The notes beneath the pieces were generated by a model that was not told the DNA's origin, made no database searches, and worked only from the letters and a program-made list of their open reading frames with translations. A stretch of DNA of 64,000 nucleotides, taken from Platanthera guangdongensis. Taxonomy: Eukaryota > Streptophyta > Magnoliopsida > Asparagales > Orchidaceae. Of the stretch, positions 45,291 through 57,926 are shown piece by piece (the stretch's first letter is position 1; the number at the start of each line of letters is the position of its first letter). The stretch is taken from contig CM077167.1 of NCBI GenBank assembly GCA_039583875.1, positions 151,607,010 to 151,671,009 of the forward strand, in the 5' to 3' direction. The position numbers and the translations under genes were made by a program.

Positions 45291-46289
45291 CGCCGATTTT
45301 GACTTGGCAATTTTCGGGAAAGAGTTGGACCGGATTCTGCCGTTGGTACTATTTTGAACCGGATTTCGGGTTTCTTCTTATGGGACCCACAACGGTCTTT
45401 AAGGTGTTTACTTGTGTATATATAAACGGGTATTTTTGAACAGTAGAGACACATACAGAAATAAGTCGAGCGACGATCTTGACCTAAAATCGCGAAACTG
45501 CTCCGCCGGCGCCGTCGCCGCTCGCGCTAGTTGGTCGCCGCTCTTGATCGAGATTTCTTCGTGATCTTCCGGCGACAGAAGCTTAGCCAAGCTGAGGGTC
45601 TCATGCGTCTATCCAGAGATCCCTTGTCTCTCGATTTGTTGATCGGGAAAAACTTCCCCGTCCGAATCGATCGAGACGATCAATCCTAGAGTGACCGTTG
45701 GTAGACCTAGCTAGCTTCACTACGAAGTTTGGATCTCCAAAGAACAGCAGCCACACATCGTTGTTGCCGCCGATCCCGTGAACCTAGCCGCCGCCCATCT
45801 TGCCGCCGCCGGTTCCGGGAAGATTCTCTCCAAGAGAGATCTAAGGTTGTGGACACTTCGTGGACTTCAAGAATACGTCGTCAACGAAGAGGGACACCGT
45901 AGTCTCCAAACGTAGTTTGTATTTCTTGTACATTCTATTTTATTTTTGTTGCAAAGGAACGTTGGTTCCTAGTTGTAAGGGTTGGGTGCAACCCGGTTTG
46001 TGGGAGTGTTGACTCCTACGTGTGGAAGGGTTCCTTCCGATAGTGCAAGGATTGGATTTCAATCCTGTTGGAGAAGTGACCGAGTCATCCCTTGTTGGGA
46101 GATAGGTCGAAGGGGGAAAGTGGATGTACCCAAATCGGGGAACCACTATAAATTGCCTGTGTACTTTCTTTGCTGTGTCGTTTTATTTTCTTGTGCAGGT
46201 ACAATATTAAATTCCGCAAAAACGCGGCACGTCACCTATTCCCCCCCCCCCCATAGGTGAACATAGTTGACACTAGGTGGACTTTCAAG

Positions 46290-46303
46290 TGGTATCAGAG
46301 GCA
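46290..46303 (+). other. primer binding site of Copia B
   Basis: TGGTATCAGAGGCA, two bases after the LTR end, pairs with initiator tRNA-Met. Confidence 0.92.
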
Positions 46304-46377
46304 GGTTGCTCATCAAAAAGGTTAACACCTTGAGTTGAATCCTGCCGCTAGTGTCAAGAAGAAGGCAAACATCTACT

Positions 46378-48659
46378 ATGGACGGGCTCAAGTTCACTGG
46401 CAAGATCCCCGTGTGCACCAGGCTCAACTTTCCTATCTGGAAGGAAAGGATCAGATTCTACATGGAGGCAGTTGATCCTAGACTCTTCATGATCGTGGAG
46501 GAGGGACCTTATGTCCCCACTAAGGTCTCCACCATTGATCCTACCAAGAAAGTGCCGAAGAAACTTTCTGAAATGGACAAGGACGAGATGGTGCTAGTGG
46601 GACTTGACAAGAAGGCGCAGAACATTCTGGTCAGCGTAGTTGATGACTCAATGATGCAGAACTTCTGCAACTGCAGGACAGCACAGGAGATCTGGCATTG
46701 CCTGATCATCCTAATGGAGGGGACTGATGATGTGAGGGATGATCGGAGATCCCTCCTGAACCAGAAATATGAGGCCTTCAGACAAGGGCCTAAGGAAGAG
46801 ATCGGAGTCACCTACGAGAACTTCCTCAAGAAAGTCAACGCCCTCAAAGGATACAGAAGAGTGTTCACTAATGGTGAACTCAATGATAAATTCCTTAGGT
46901 CCCTTACTAAGGAATGAGACACAAAGATCTGTGCCATCCGAGAGTTTGGCAGACTAGCTGAAACAGACCCGCAAATTCTGTTTGGGAAGCTAATGTCCTA
47001 TGAGCTTCAACTGAACACCAGGAAAGCAGAAGAAGAAGTAGAGAAGGCCGCAGCCAAAGAAAAGACTGTGGCTCTAAAAGCCAGTTACTACAGAAAAGGC
47101 AAGGGTGCGGTTTCATACCGTGCCAGGAATAAGGATGAGGAGGAGGACTCCGAGCCATGCTCCTCCAGCTCAGAGCTGTCGGAGGAGGATTTCTCCCTCA
47201 TCACCCGAGAGTTCAAGAAGTTCCTCAAGATGAGGAATCAAAGAAAGAAAGACGGCTCCTCCTCCAGACATCAGAAGAAAAATTATTCTTCTGACAGGTA
47301 TGCTTCTAAACCGAACAAACATTGCTCTTCTGACATTATTTACTTTGGATGCAATAAGCCAGGACACGTCGTGGCCGACTGCTATCAAGGCAAGAGAGAA
47401 AAAGGGAAAGGAGAGGAGCACAAATCCTCTAGAGATAATAAGAAAGAGCGGAGCTTCATCGCCAAAAGGCCAAAGACACTGAGTGAGTCTGATTCTTCAG
47501 ACTCCAGTGATGATGAGGAAGCCTATTTCGGGCTGGTGGGTCGCTCCGACTCAGAAGGAGAATGTCCTCCATTTACTGGGAAGGTAAAAGCTCACACCCC
47601 TCTCTCCGACTCTGACTCTGATCCTGAGTCTCAGGATGATGAACCTGAGGATAGCCTTTCGGCCCGTGAAGCTGAGCTCCTCGAGAAGTATGAGCTTCTG
47701 CTCAACACTTTCGAGGAGTGTCGTAAGAGATTGAAGGCTGAGAAAAAGGAAGTAAAATTCCTTAAGGGTGAGTGTGTTTCCCTAAGGGAAGAGGTCACCA
47801 GTTTGATTTATCTCCGACAGGAGCACCTTGACCTGACTTCAAAGCACTCAGAGTCCTTAAGCTCCTTGATCTTAAGCAGGAGGAAGTCGACAAGTTGGAA
47901 GAACAACTTGCGGCAGAAAGGAAGATCGTCAAGAGCTTCTCTATACCAAAAACTGTTCTTCCAGTAGTTGATACCTTCTCTGCTCAGGCCAAAGGAGCTG
48001 GCTTGGGGTATGTAGGGGTATCTGGTTCCTCATCCAGGAGAAACAGGAACCAGAGGAAGAATAAGGCCGCCAAGAAGGCCTCTGCTGATGAAAAGGGAAA
48101 GGCTCCGCTTAGTCCTGTTGCGTTCAGAAAGCCTGGCTTTCCTTGCAACCAACATGACTTTGAATCAACATTTGGCCATCATTTCCGGCCCTCGGTTGCA
48201 AAGCCAAAGAGCCGATATGACGGTTGGACCTTTCCCCGGAACTTCGGTGAGAGTGCCTTCAAGGCACCTTATGAGGAAATCCACATGGGAAATTATGGTC
48301 AATTCTCTAGCGGCCATAATGGAAAGCAGGCACCAAAAGCCAAGCCTGTTATACAGAAGGTGAAGAAGTCTTGTGACTGCAATCACTGTGAGGCCCCCAC
48401 CTCCAGATCCAAAGCCCCGGCTATACCCACCGTTCCTAGGGTAAGGCAGGAGCCTAGGAAGAGGTACAACAGATTTGACTGTTGGTGCTGTGGCAAAGTC
48501 GGTCACTTTGTCGTGGATTGTTGGTTTAATCCAAGGTATCACGAGACTCCCTATGTTAGCAATGCGAGGCCGACCACTCGTAGGGTTAACCAACCGAGGG
48601 GGAGTATGCTAACCAGGAATCTAGGACCCAAGTTCGATTGGGTTCCTAAGGGAAATTAA
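46378..48659 (+). pseudogene. Copia B gag
   Basis: ATG 46378 (MDGLKFTGKIPVCTRLNFPI) starts the copia gag; SVVDDSMMQNFCNCRTAQEI and the LLNQKYEAF region follow. TGA at 46915 replaces the Trp of the conserved LTKEWDTKI. The frame continues to 47967 through the knuckle-like FGCNKPGHVVADC (first Cys lost) and a Ser/Asp-rich, coiled-coil stretch. Near 47870 a one-base shift moves reading to 47895-48659, which ends with a second knuckle, CWCCGKVGHFVVDCW. About 760 codons in all. Gag would package RNA, but these two lesions prevent a full product. Confidence 0.9.
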
Positions 48660-48660
48660 T

Positions 48661-51600
48661 TTTGTTTTGCAGGAATGTCCAAAGGCCACCAAAACGCCAA
48701 TCTGGTACTTGGACAGTGGATGCTCCCGGCACATGACCGGGATAAGAAGCCTGCTGCGTGATTACACTCCAGTCGAGAATGGACCCAAAGTCATCTTTGG
48801 AGGGTCAGATCGAGGAGTCACCAGAGGTTACGGTATGATTTCCAACGGCATAATCTCTATCACCGACGTGGCTTATGTTGAAGGGTTAAACCATAACCTG
48901 ATCAGTGTAAGTCAGTTATGTGACAAAGGTTATGACGTTAAGTTCTGCAAGGATAAATGTCTGATAATTTCACGTATCTCTTCTGAGACGGTATTATCAG
49001 ACATTAGGAGCAAAAATATCTTCTGCTTAGATTTTCTCAGTTTAGATTCATCTACCCCCGTATGCCTTGTGGCAACAGGCAGTGCATCTCTTTGTGAACA
49101 ATGGCACAAGAGATTGACACATATTAATTTCAAAACAATTAGTATGCTGTTTTCTAAAAACTTAGTAAGGGATGCTCCCGCTATCAAGTGCATCAAAGAT
49201 AGCCCCTGTCCTGCATGCCAGATGGGGAAACAGACTCGGGCTACCTTTAAGAGCATTGCAGACAAAGACTCTTCCCGATGTCTTTACCTTCTACATATGG
49301 ACTTGTTTGGTCCAATGCAAGTTCATAGCTTGGGAGGCAAGTCCTATACGCTAGTGATAGTTGATGATCATTCTCGGTTTACATGGGTATTCTTCTTAAA
49401 ACGAAAGTCGGATACGTTTAACATCTTCACTAGTTTTGTCAAGCAGGTTCAGAACGAATTTAACTGCCCAGTGGTCAAACTCAGAAGTGACCTTGGAACA
49501 AAATTCGAATATGGTGCTATGACAGAGTTCTGTGAAGAACAAGGTATCTTTCATGAGTTTTCCTCCCCGCGCACTCCTCAGCAAAATGGAGTTGCGGAGA
49601 GGAGAAATAGAACTCTCATTGAAGCCTGCACGACAATGTTGAAAGACGCTTCTCTCCCAGAATACTTCTGGGCAGAGGCTATCAACACAGCTTGTCATAT
49701 ACAAAACCGAGCATTTATCAACAAGCATCATAGTAAGACGCCTTACGAGCTACTGAAAGGCAGGAAACCAACCATGTCCTACTTGAGGATCTTTGGTTGC
49801 AGATGCTATGTACTGAATAATGGGAAGTACCCGCGTACTAAATTTGGTGAAAAATGCTTCGAAGGCATATTCATGGGCTATAGTTCCCACAGTCGGGCAT
49901 ATAGGGTCTTCAATAAGAAAACCCTAGTGGTAGAAGAATCAATTAATGTTGTATTTGATGAAGGAAGTTTGCTTAACAGCAATTCTTCCAGTGGAATTCT
50001 TGAAGATGCAGGTGCACGACTTGAACAGCTGGATCTCAATGAGACCGCTAAAGATGAAACTCCTAAGTACGTCAAAGTTTCCACCTCCACGTCATCTGGG
50101 AATGTTGAAGATCAAAATGGAACAAATCTCTTAGAAGAAGGAGAAGCCCAAGAAGTAGTCGAAGCTCCAGACGCCAGACTTCTAGAGCTCCGGCACGTGA
50201 GGGATCATCCTAGAGATCAGATCATCGGAGATCCTTGTGTCGGTGTCATAACTCGAAGAGGTACTATTAACGAAGTTTTGCATCTTAGCTTCCTGTTACA
50301 GGTTGAGCCAAAGAAGTTAGACGAGGCGAACAAAGACACGACATGGATTTTGGCCATGCAAGATGAACTACATCAATTCGAACGATGCAACGTTTGGACG
50401 CTGGTTCCCAGACCACACAAGCAGAATGTGATTGGCACCAAGTGGATCTTTAGAAACAAACTGGATGAACATGGTGTCATCATAAAGAACAAGGCCAGGC
50501 TGGTGGCTCAAGGTTACAGACAGGAGGAGGGGATTGACTTCGACCAGACCTTTGCACCGGTAGCAAGGCTCGAGGCAATCAGATTGTTCCTGGCGTATGC
50601 TTCGCATAAAGGATTCACAGTCTATCAAATGGATGTGAAATCAGCATTCTTGAACGGAGACCTGAAAGAGGAAGTATACGTCGCTCAACCCCCAGGTTTT
50701 GTCAATCCTACTTATCCCAATCATGTTTATTTTCTTAATAAAGCTTTATATGGTTTAAAACAAGCTCCACGAGCTTGGTATGAGACTTTATCTAGTTTTC
50801 TTCTTGAGAACAAGTTCTCTAGAGGTAAAATAGATAAGAAATTGTTTCTCAGCGAAGTCAAAGGCAAGATTTTGCTGGTGCAAATCTATGTCGATGACAT
50901 TATATTCGGCTCAACGGACAACAATCTTTGCAAAAAGTTTTCTAAACTTATGCAAGGAAAGTTTGAAATGAGCAGTATGGGAGAGCTCAAGTATTTCTTG
51001 GGACTTCAAGTGAAACAGTCTGAGGATGGAATCTTCATCTCTCAGACGAAGTTCACAAATGAACTCCTTAAGAAATTCGGCATGGAGAATGCAACCTCTA
51101 TGAGGACTCCAATGGGATCCACTATGTCTCTGGATAAGGATGAGAAAGGTAAACCTTTTGATGAAACCAAATACAGAAGCATCATTGGATCCCTGCTCTA
51201 CCTTACTGCCAGTAGACCGGATATTATGTTCTCCACATGTGTCTGTGCCCGGTATCAGGTGAACACTAAGGAATCTCACTATGTCGCTACAAAGCGAGTT
51301 CTAAGATACCTTAAAGGTACTCCCAATCTTGGCTTGTGGTACCCAAGAAACAATGATGTCGAGCTAATAGGCTTTTCAGATGCTGATTTTGCAGGAAGTA
51401 GGGATGACAGGAAAAGCACTTCTGGGACGTGTCAATTCCTCGGAAGAAGGATTATCTCTTGGAACAGCAAGAAGCAGAATTGTGTAGCTACCTCCACAGC
51501 AGAGTCTGAGTACATCTCGGCTGGCAGTTGTTGCGCACAACTCCTATGGATCAGAAACCAGTTAGCCGACTACGACCTTCAGTTCAAGGAACTGCCGATG

Positions 51601-51834
51601 TACTGCGACTCCTCCAGTGCTATTGCGATTGCCAACAATCCGGTATCGCATAGCAGAACAAAGCATATTGAAGTGTGCTACCACTTTATTCGGGACCACG
51701 TGGAGAACAAGGACATCTCTCTCTGTTATGTCCCCACGGACAAGAAGATTGCAGATATATTCACAAAGCCCTTAGACGAAGCCAAGTTCAGTCTTTTCAA
51801 AACTGAATTGGGAATGCTCAACTATGAGGAATGA
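48661..51834 (+). CDS. Copia B pol polyprotein: protease, integrase, reverse transcriptase, RNase H
   Basis: A single open frame of about 1055 codons. Protease: [13 protein letters not shown] at residue about 18. Pre-integrase and zinc-binding: [11 protein letters not shown], then CPACQMGKQ (about 150-190). Integrase core: [20 protein letters not shown] and [14 protein letters not shown] (about 215-330); the usual GTEF is GTKF. Reverse transcriptase: [44 protein letters not shown] and the catalytic YVDDIIFG at about 745. RNase [38 protein letters not shown] and IFTKPLDE at the end. It is in a different frame from gag. No ATG is obvious at the start, so it is presumably made as a fusion by frameshift, or from an internal start. 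All catalytic residues are present. It is the only intact pol in the window. Confidence 0.95.
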   Translation, partial: FVLQECPKATKTPIWYLDSGCSRHMTGIRSLLRDYTPVENGPKVIFGGSDRGVTRGYGMISNGIISITDVAYVEGLNHNLISVSQLCDKGYDVKFCKDKCLIISRISSETVLSDIRSKNIFCLDFLSLDSSTPVCLVATGSASLCEQWHKRLTHINFKTISMLFSKNLVRDAPAIKCIKDSPCPACQMGKQTRATFKSIADKDSSRCLYLLHMDLFGPMQVHSLGGKSYTLVIVDDHSRFTWVFFLKRKSDTFNIFTSFVKQVQNEFNCPVVKLRSDLGTKFEYGAMTEFCEEQGIFHEFSSPRTPQQNGVAERRNRTLIEACTTMLKDASLPEYFWAEAINTACHIQNRAFINKHHSKTPYELLKGRKPTMSYLRIFGCRCYVLNNGKYPRTKFGEKCFEGIFMGYSSHSRAYRVFNKKTLVVEESINVVFDEGSLLNSNSSSGILEDAGARLEQLDLNETAKDETPKYVKVSTSTSSGNVEDQNGTNLLEEGEAQEVVEAPDARLLELRHVRDHPRDQIIGDPCVGVITRRGTINEVLHLSFLLQVEPKKLDEANKDTTWILAMQDELHQFERCNVWTLVPRPHKQNVIGTKWIFRNKLDEHGVIIKNKARLVAQGYRQEEGIDFDQTFAPVARLEAIRLFLAYASHKGFTVYQMDVKSAFLNGDLKEEVYVAQPPGFVNPTYPNHVYFLNKALYGLKQAPRAWYETLSSFLLENKFSRGKIDKKLFLSEVKGKILLVQIYVDDIIFGSTDNNLCKKFSKLMQGKFEMSSMGELKYFLGLQVKQSEDGIFISQTKFTNELLKKFGMENATSMRTPMGSTMSLDKDEKGKPFDETKYRSIIGSLLYLTASRPDIMFSTCVCARYQVNTKESHYVATKRVLRYLKGTPNLGLWYPRNNDVELIGFSDADFAGSRDDRKSTSGTCQFLGRRIISWNSKKQNCVATSTAESEYISAGSCCAQLLWIRNQLADYDLQFKELPMYCDSSSAIAIANNPVSHSRTKHIEVCYHFIRDHVENKDISLCYVPTDKKIADIFTKPLDEAKFSLFKTELGMLNYEE

Positions 51835-52165
51835 AGACTACAGAAGCTCCAGGCTCGTGCAAGAACTGAGGGGGAGCAAGGGACTCAAGTGTGAGCACAG
51901 ATGCAAGAACTGAGGGGGAGCAAGGGGTCAAATACTACAGACCCAGATTTGCAGAAGCCGAAAAGGGGGAGATTACCCTCTCGGCTAAGGCTAAGGTGCA
52001 AAGTTTGCTCGCACGAAGGCTAAGGTGGCTCCAAAGTTTGCTCGCACGAAATTGGTATCGGTAATGAATACCTCACTCAACTCAATTTCAAATTTATGAT
52101 TTTCATCCCATATGCTCTATTCACCTTAGCTTGTTGGGTTTAGGCTTCTTCAAATAGGGGGAGAT
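51835..52165 (+). other. 3' leader of Copia B with purine tract
   Basis: No gene. Two copies of CAAGAACTGAGGGGGAGCAA (51870, 51906) and two of CTAAGGTG(C/G) with CAAAGTTTGCTCGCACGAA, then the purine tract AAATAGGGGGAGAT at 52152-52165 next to the LTR. The repeated GGGGGAG strings may be duplicated purine tracts. An env-like gene, present in Copia A, is absent. Confidence 0.8.
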
Positions 52166-53704
52166 TGTTGGGTATTGTATCCACAACGAACCTGATTTGA
52201 AGAAGCCCCTGGACAAGCTAAGGTAAATAGACAATGTATTTGACAAAATATTTCAAGTTGTGCTTGTAGTTATTCCACGCTAAGTGCACACCAATGTCAT
52301 GGTGCAGTAGGTCAATATAAACGGGTCTGCACGACATAATCCCTCGTTGAGCAGATCAGTGTGTTGGCCTACGTGTACTCTCTCTATTGGAGTGCACTTA
52401 CTTATAAGTACAGGGCCGTGTTTTTGCAAGAGCAGACAAGGAGAAAGGATGAGTCAAAGAGCAGCTCGGAGGCGTAAGACGAAAAATCATCCAAGTAAGA
52501 ATCGACGAGAATCACCAAGTGATTCTCGCCGAATCGTCGAGAATCACTGGCTGATTCTTGCCGGCTAAATCAGCGTGGAATCAAGGCAAATTCGACGAGA
52601 CTCCCTTTGTGATTCTCGACGCATCGTCGAGAATCCCTTCGTGATTCTCGCCGAATCGCCGAGAATCACCCTTGATTCTCGACGATTCGACGAGAATCAC
52701 AGGTGATTCTCGCCGATTTTGACTTGGCAATTTTCGGGAAAGAGTTGGACCGGATTCTGCCGCTGGTACTATTTTGAACCGGATTTCGGGGTTCTTCTTG
52801 TGGGACCCACAACGGTCTTTAAGGTGTTTACTTGTGTATATATAAACGGGTATTTTTGAACAGTAGAGACACATACAGAAAGAAGCTGAGCGACGATCTT
52901 GACCTAAAATCGCGAAACTGCTCCGCCGCCGCCGTCACCGCTCGCGCTAGTTGGTCGCCGCTCTTGATCGAGATTTCTTCGTGATCTTCCGGCGATAGAA
53001 GCTTAGCCAAGCTGAGAGTCTCACGCGTCTATCCAGAGATCCCTTGTCTCTCGATTTGTTGATCGGGAAAAACTTCCCCGTCCGAATCGATCGAGACGAT
53101 CGATCCTAGAGTGACCGTTGGTAGACCTAGCTAGCTTCGCTACGAAGTTTGGATCTCCAAAGAACAGCAGCGCACATCATTGTTGCCGCCGATCCCGTGA
53201 ACCTAGCCACCGCCCATCTTGCCGCCGCTGGTTCCGGGGAGATTCTCTCCAAGAGAGATCTAAGGTTGTGGACTCTTCGTGGACTTCAAGAATACGTCGT
53301 CAACGAAGAGGGACACCGTAGTCTCCAAACGTAGTTTGTATTTCTTGTACATTCTATTTTATTTTTGTTACAAAGGAACGTTGGTTCCTAGTTGTAAGGG
53401 TTGGGTGCAACCCGGGTTGTGGGAGTGTTGACTCCTACGTGTGGAAGGGTTCCTTCCGATAGTACAAGGATTGGATTTCAATCCTGTTGGAGAAGTGACC
53501 GAGTCGTCCCTTGTTGGGAGATAGGTCGAATGGGGAAAGTGGATGTACCCAAATCGGGGAACCACTATAAATTTCCTGTGTACTTTCTTTGCTGTGCCGT
53601 TTTATTTTCTTGTGCAGGTACAATATTAAATTCTGCAAAAACACGGCACGTCACCTATTCCCCCCCCCCATAGGTGAACATAGTTGACACTAGGTGGACT
53701 TTCA
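52166..53704 (+). repeat. 3' LTR of Copia B (1539 bp)
   Basis: TGTTGGGTATTG to GGACTTTCA. It retains the 155-base segment lost from the 5' LTR, including GTGCACTTACTTATAAGTAC and two more CGACGAGAATC sites. TATA box at about 52855 (TATATATAAAC). Confidence 0.94.
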
Positions 53705-55044
53705 GTGGCCTCTCGGAGATGACCTTAGCAATTTGCCCGACCTGGTTCTCTAAATTTTTCACGGAGCCAGATAGACTTATAATGATAACATCATTCGAGC
53801 TTATATATTTAGAAAGTATTTCCTCCAAAGATGGAGTTTTTTGAAAATTTTGGTTTCGATATTGTGGTGGTGGTGGTGGAGTGAAATCATGTGGTGGACA
53901 CGCAACATTAGCAGGGTTACTCCAAGAAAGATTAGGATGGTTACGCCATCTAGTATGATAAGAGTTTGAAGCAGTATTAAAACGAGGCGGTGCAGAAAAA
54001 TTAGAAAAAGCAAACAAATTTGCAGAATTATTTTGAGCAGGACTGGGTATGTTCCCCAGATAATCCACCTGCTCGGCAGCTACAACATTCACATTTTCAT
54101 ATACATTAGCGGCGGAGGAAGCAGTTATCTCCGAAATCTTCTTGTTCAGCATTTCCACTTGCAGCGCTAGTTGCGAAACTGAGTCCACCTCATAGATACC
54201 TGCAGGTTTATTTGGGCAAGTCCTAGATGAGTTCCACTGAAAAGTGTTCATCGACATGTCCTCTATAAGCTCAAGAGCGGTTTCCGGAGTTTTGCGGTCC
54301 AAAGAACCAGCGGAAGCGCCGTCTATCATTTGCTTAGTCTCTTGATTTAGCCCATTATAAAATGTCTGAACTTGTAACCATACAGGCAGAGCATTATGGG
54401 GGAAGCGTCTCAAAAGCTCTTTGAACCTCTCCCATGTATCATAGAGGGTCTCAGAAGCAATTTGAGAATATGAAGTTATATCATTTCTTAATTTAGCAGT
54501 TTTGGCGGGGGGGGGGGGGGGGGGCATATCTTGCAAGAAATTTATCCATTAGAATGTTCCAAGTACTGATTGATCCTCTTGGAAGAGAACTCAACCACTA
54601 CTTGACTTTTGTCCTTAAAGAGAAGGGAAAGAGTCTTAGCCTAATAACATCGTTTGAGACACCATTTATTTTGAATGTGTCACAGATCTCGAGAAAACTA
54701 GCAATATGCAAGTTCGGATCTTCATCTTGTAATCTGTCGAATTGTACATATTGCTGCACCATTTGTATGATGCTAGGCTTAAACTCAAAATTATTGTTTG
54801 CAATTGCAGGTCGAACAATACTTGTTTCAGTCCCCTCCAGGTTGGGTCAAGCATAATCAGACATGGTCCTTTGCTGAGCCATTCCTAGGTTGGGATCTCC
54901 CATTTCAGAATTAAAATTACAATCACCGTCGGAATCTTCAACCACTATTTGAGAAGTGGAACCTCTGAATCGCAAGTTTCTCCGAAAGGAGCATTCGATT
55001 TCTGGGTCCAAATCAACAAGTAGTGACGGATTCGTGCGGGTCAT
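53705..55044 (-). pseudogene. Athila-1 gag N-terminal and capsid part
   Basis: ATG at 55044 opens MTRTNPSLLVDLDPEIECSF, the standard Athila gag start. A stop at about 54850 and shifts near 54600 and 54520 break it. Then 54536-53655 gives the capsid part: SETLYDTWERFKELLRRFPH, VQTFYNGLNQETKQMIDGAS, GSLDRKTPETALELIE, and the C-terminal VGQIAKVISERP that meets Copia B at 53705. A run of about 18 C residues on the gag strand (54510-54526) lies at the FPP site and shifts the frame. Confidence 0.9.
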
Positions 55045-55195
55045 GCAATAAGAAAATTAGAAGGAGAATGGAGGAAGGAAAAAGAGAAGAAGGGAAATAA
55101 AAACTTGAAGAAGAAAATAGAGAAATGTAAATTTTTTTTGTGAGTTTTTTGCAGAAGTAATAGCGAAAGCGTTTTCCCAATATTGACGAAAAGCA

Positions 55196-55213
55196 TCCCC
55201 GGCAACGACTACA
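55196..55213 (-). other. primer binding site of Athila-1
   Basis: GTAGTCGTTGCCGGGGA on the minus strand retains the Athila primer site core GTTGCCGGGGA next to the 5' LTR; the TGGCGCC start is mutated. Confidence 0.75.
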
Positions 55214-55222
55214 AAAACTTGG

Positions 55223-57926
55223 TGAATTGAACTCACTATCAACCCAAAAAGGCAAGTGTACCTATCGAATTGTAGTACCAAGGTCGTATTAAAACTCGGG
55301 AATGTCAACTACTCTTACTCACGCTTCCACTATTATCCTACCAAAAGAAAGTGGGTTTTGAGAAATTTTTTTCGGAGAAAAACTAAAGATAATTTTTAGA
55401 TGGAAAACCTATAATAAAAAGTTAGCATTCGATCGAAGATTCACCATGAAACGATATGAGGGAGATAAAAAGTATATTTTTAAGCTTGCAAATCAAACTC
55501 GACCATGACAGATCCGATATTAGGAAATAATCTCGCTAGAGCATTAAATCCGCTGACTTATAGACGTTTTGACCGAAATCTCTTTCAAGTCAAAAAGACC
55601 TAAAGCCGCATTATCGAGGTGACCCACACTATTGGATTTGACTCCAATCCGGAAGATTTACGTCATCCTATCTCTAGGGTTGCGTGCAACTCCTTCCTTC
55701 TTTGAGTGATCTTTCAAATCAACGAGTCTATCGACTTCTATGAAATGACATCAAATTGCCTACTACCGTATATCGGAAATACGGAGTCGACACGAGATAA
55801 ATCAAAGAAAGATCGAGAAATAATTTAGACAAAAAAAAAACTAAGAAGTAAAAGAAAACCTCATCTCATTTCATGGATCATCACGATCGAATGCTAAGGG
55901 AAATTATCTACTCATAGTGGAGGAAGAAAACAAAATATGATGAAGAGAAAATATTTTCATTTCTTGCAAAAAGGAAGAGCATTACACAATAACAAAAAAA
56001 CAAGACTATATTAAACTACTAAAACAAAAATTACAATAATGGAAAAAACTACAACAACAGGTAAAATAAAAACAACTCACAAGCACTCTCAAAACTTCAA
56101 CTCAACACTCAAATTCAAACTTGGATTATAAATTTTCTTCCCTTGGATCTCTCTTTCATGCTTGAGGGATGGGGTCTTTATATAGGAGAGGGAGAAGTTT
56201 CCAGATGAAATAAAGATGAGGGGACAAGGGGGGTGGCCGGCCATGGCATGGAGAGAGGATGCATGCATGATATTAAATGAGGTGGAGAGAGGGAGTGGCT
56301 ACATGCATGCATATACATTGTCATTTTGGAAAATAGAAAAAGAACAAAATAAAATATAAGAGGGGGGGTGTATGCAAGGTTTTGAGAACCGGACCGGACA
56401 TAGAACCGGTCAATAGAGAGGTTCAAGGTTTAACCGGTTTGACCGGTTGAACCGGAGTTGAACCGGAGTTGAACCATTTTGAAATTAATGACCGCAAGGT
56501 CTCCTAACTTTTCACACTTTTATTAGGCGATTGTTAATTTCTTTATTAGGAGAATGTTAATCGCAACCCGTTATTGGCTAGTCCCACCGCAAAATCTCCT
56601 AACTTTTCACAGTTTTTCAAAATACGTCTTGTACATGCAATTTTAGGAAAAGTGTTCAACACGAAAGTTGTAGATCTTGAAGAGATCTACAACTTTCGTG
56701 TTGAACAGTTTTCCTGAAATTTCATGTACAAGGCCTATTTCTGAAGGCCGTAAAACCTGAGCATATTTCGAAAGTACGTATTGTACATGCATTTTTAGGA
56801 AAAGTGCTCAACACGAAAGTTGTAGATCTCGACAAGATCTACAACTTTCGTGTTGAGCAATTTTCCTAATATTGCATGTACAAGGCGTATTTCAAAAAGG
56901 AGCAAAAAATTATGAGATTTTGGGGTGCGACTAGCCAATAATGGGCTGCGGTTAACAAACGCTTAAAATTAATACTGATTTTGTGAACCGCCCGGTAAGC
57001 CAAAAACCTGCCCGGTTTCCGGTTATCCGGTTCAACCGGCCGGTTTTCCGGTTCCTGGCCGGTTCTTGGCCAGGCCGGTTTTAGGAACCAGACCGGACCG
57101 CCCGGAGGACCGGTCGGCGGTTCAACCGGTCGGACCGGCCGATCCGGTCCGGTTTTTAAAACGTTGGGTGTATGAGTTTAAATAAGAATGAGAGAGAGAT
57201 GGGAAAAGAGGGGTGAATGAGAAATAAATAAGAGAGAAGGAGTGAGTGGGGAGATGCATAAGGAATAAAGAAGAGAAGAAAACAATAAAGGGGGAGAGAG
57301 AGAGGATGGCCGGCCATGCATGAAGGGAGACTTGGGCTGCACTTGAAGGGGGGCGGGCTGCTCTTTGTGGGCTGCATCTTGAAGTGGGGAGGAGGCCGGG
57401 CTGTACCATGGGAGAGGGCCGAGCTGCTTGCTTGAAGTGGGGAGGAGGTCGGGCTGTACCATAGGAGATGGCCGGGCTGCTTGCTTGAAGTGGGCTGCTC
57501 GGGTTTCACTTAAAGGAGAAGCTTGGACTGCACCATGTGGGCTTTGTTGTAGGCTCGGGTAGGGTGTAGTGGGGCTGCATGGTTGCATCATGTGGGCTGC
57601 ATTTGTTGTAATGTGGGCTATTTTGGTGGAAGAGGGCTGGACTTGGGCTGCACCTACAAACGAAATATAAAACATACATTAGTTATGTTAATAACAAAAA
57701 TAAGGTAACATAAGAATAACAAAAACGCAAAAACATGAAATGACAAAACAACAAACAAATAAAACACAACATGCAACATAACAAACAAAAAAAAGAAATA
57801 AAATATTAAAACATATTATAAAAAAAATACAACATAGCATACATAAAAATAAATAAAAATAGTACCCAAACGTAGGAAATTTTAAACTAAACTAACCCAA
57901 ACAGTGATGACTAAAAGTAGTCATCA
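55223..57926 (-). repeat. 5' LTR of Athila-1 (2704 bp including a nested element)
   Basis: TGAATTGAACTC to GTAGTCATCA on the plus strand, matching the 3' LTR. The extra length is the 792-bp hAT element plus its 8-bp duplication and 91 bases deleted from the other LTR at 55796-55886. Without them the lengths agree to within about 20 bases. Confidence 0.9.
56375..57166. mobile_element. 792-bp foldback hAT-type non-autonomous DNA transposon
   Basis: Terminal inverted repeats CAAGGTTTTGAGAACCGGAC and, complemented, CAACGTTTTAAAAACCGGAC; the perfect 8-bp duplication GGTGTATG is at 56367-56374 and 57167-57174. The other Athila-1 LTR has one GGTGTATG and no insert. An 8-bp duplication and CA(A)-start ends fit hAT. 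Nested inverted segments fill the inside (TATTGGCTAGTC / GACTAGCCAATA; two hairpins built on AACACGAAAGTTGTAGATCT). It encodes no protein. Confidence 0.92.

Larger units (their letters stand above)
44865..46287 (+). repeat. 5' LTR of Copia B (1423 bp) with a replaced segment
   Basis: It matches the 3' LTR closely, except that about 155 bases are missing and replaced by about 38 bases of foreign sequence at 45086-45123. A TATA box (TATATATAAAC) is at about 45416. The U3 carries CTCGCCGA/TCGACGA palindromes. A C12 run lies at about 46241. Confidence 0.93.
44865..53704 (+). mobile_element. Copia B: full-length Ty1/copia element (SIRE-like), nearly intact pol
   Basis: LTRs (1423 and 1539 bp) start TGTTGGGTATTG and end GGACTTTCA and flank a tRNA-Met primer site, gag, pol and a purine tract. 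It is inserted in Athila-1's gag; flanks GTTGC (44860-44864) and GTGGC (53705-53709) differ by one base and keep the gag frame, consistent with a 5-bp duplication. It has no env-like gene. The intact 1055-codon pol and closely matching LTRs make it the youngest retrotransposon here. Confidence 0.93.
39628..57926 (-). mobile_element. Athila-1: internally deleted Athila-type gypsy element, minus strand
   Basis: LTR pairs 39628-41458 and 55223-57926 (TGATGACTACTTTTAGTCATC to TTCAAATCA/TTCAATTCA on the minus strand) flank gag, protease and a short integrase tail; reverse transcriptase, RNase H and most of integrase are deleted. The gag N-terminus MTRTNPSLLVDLDPEIE and the ...GTCGTTGCCGGGGA primer site are Athila hallmarks. 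Copia B and a hAT foldback are nested inside. The flanks share AGCCC (39621-39625 and 57928-57932) one to two bases off the ends, so the target duplication is only tentative. Confidence 0.9.
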
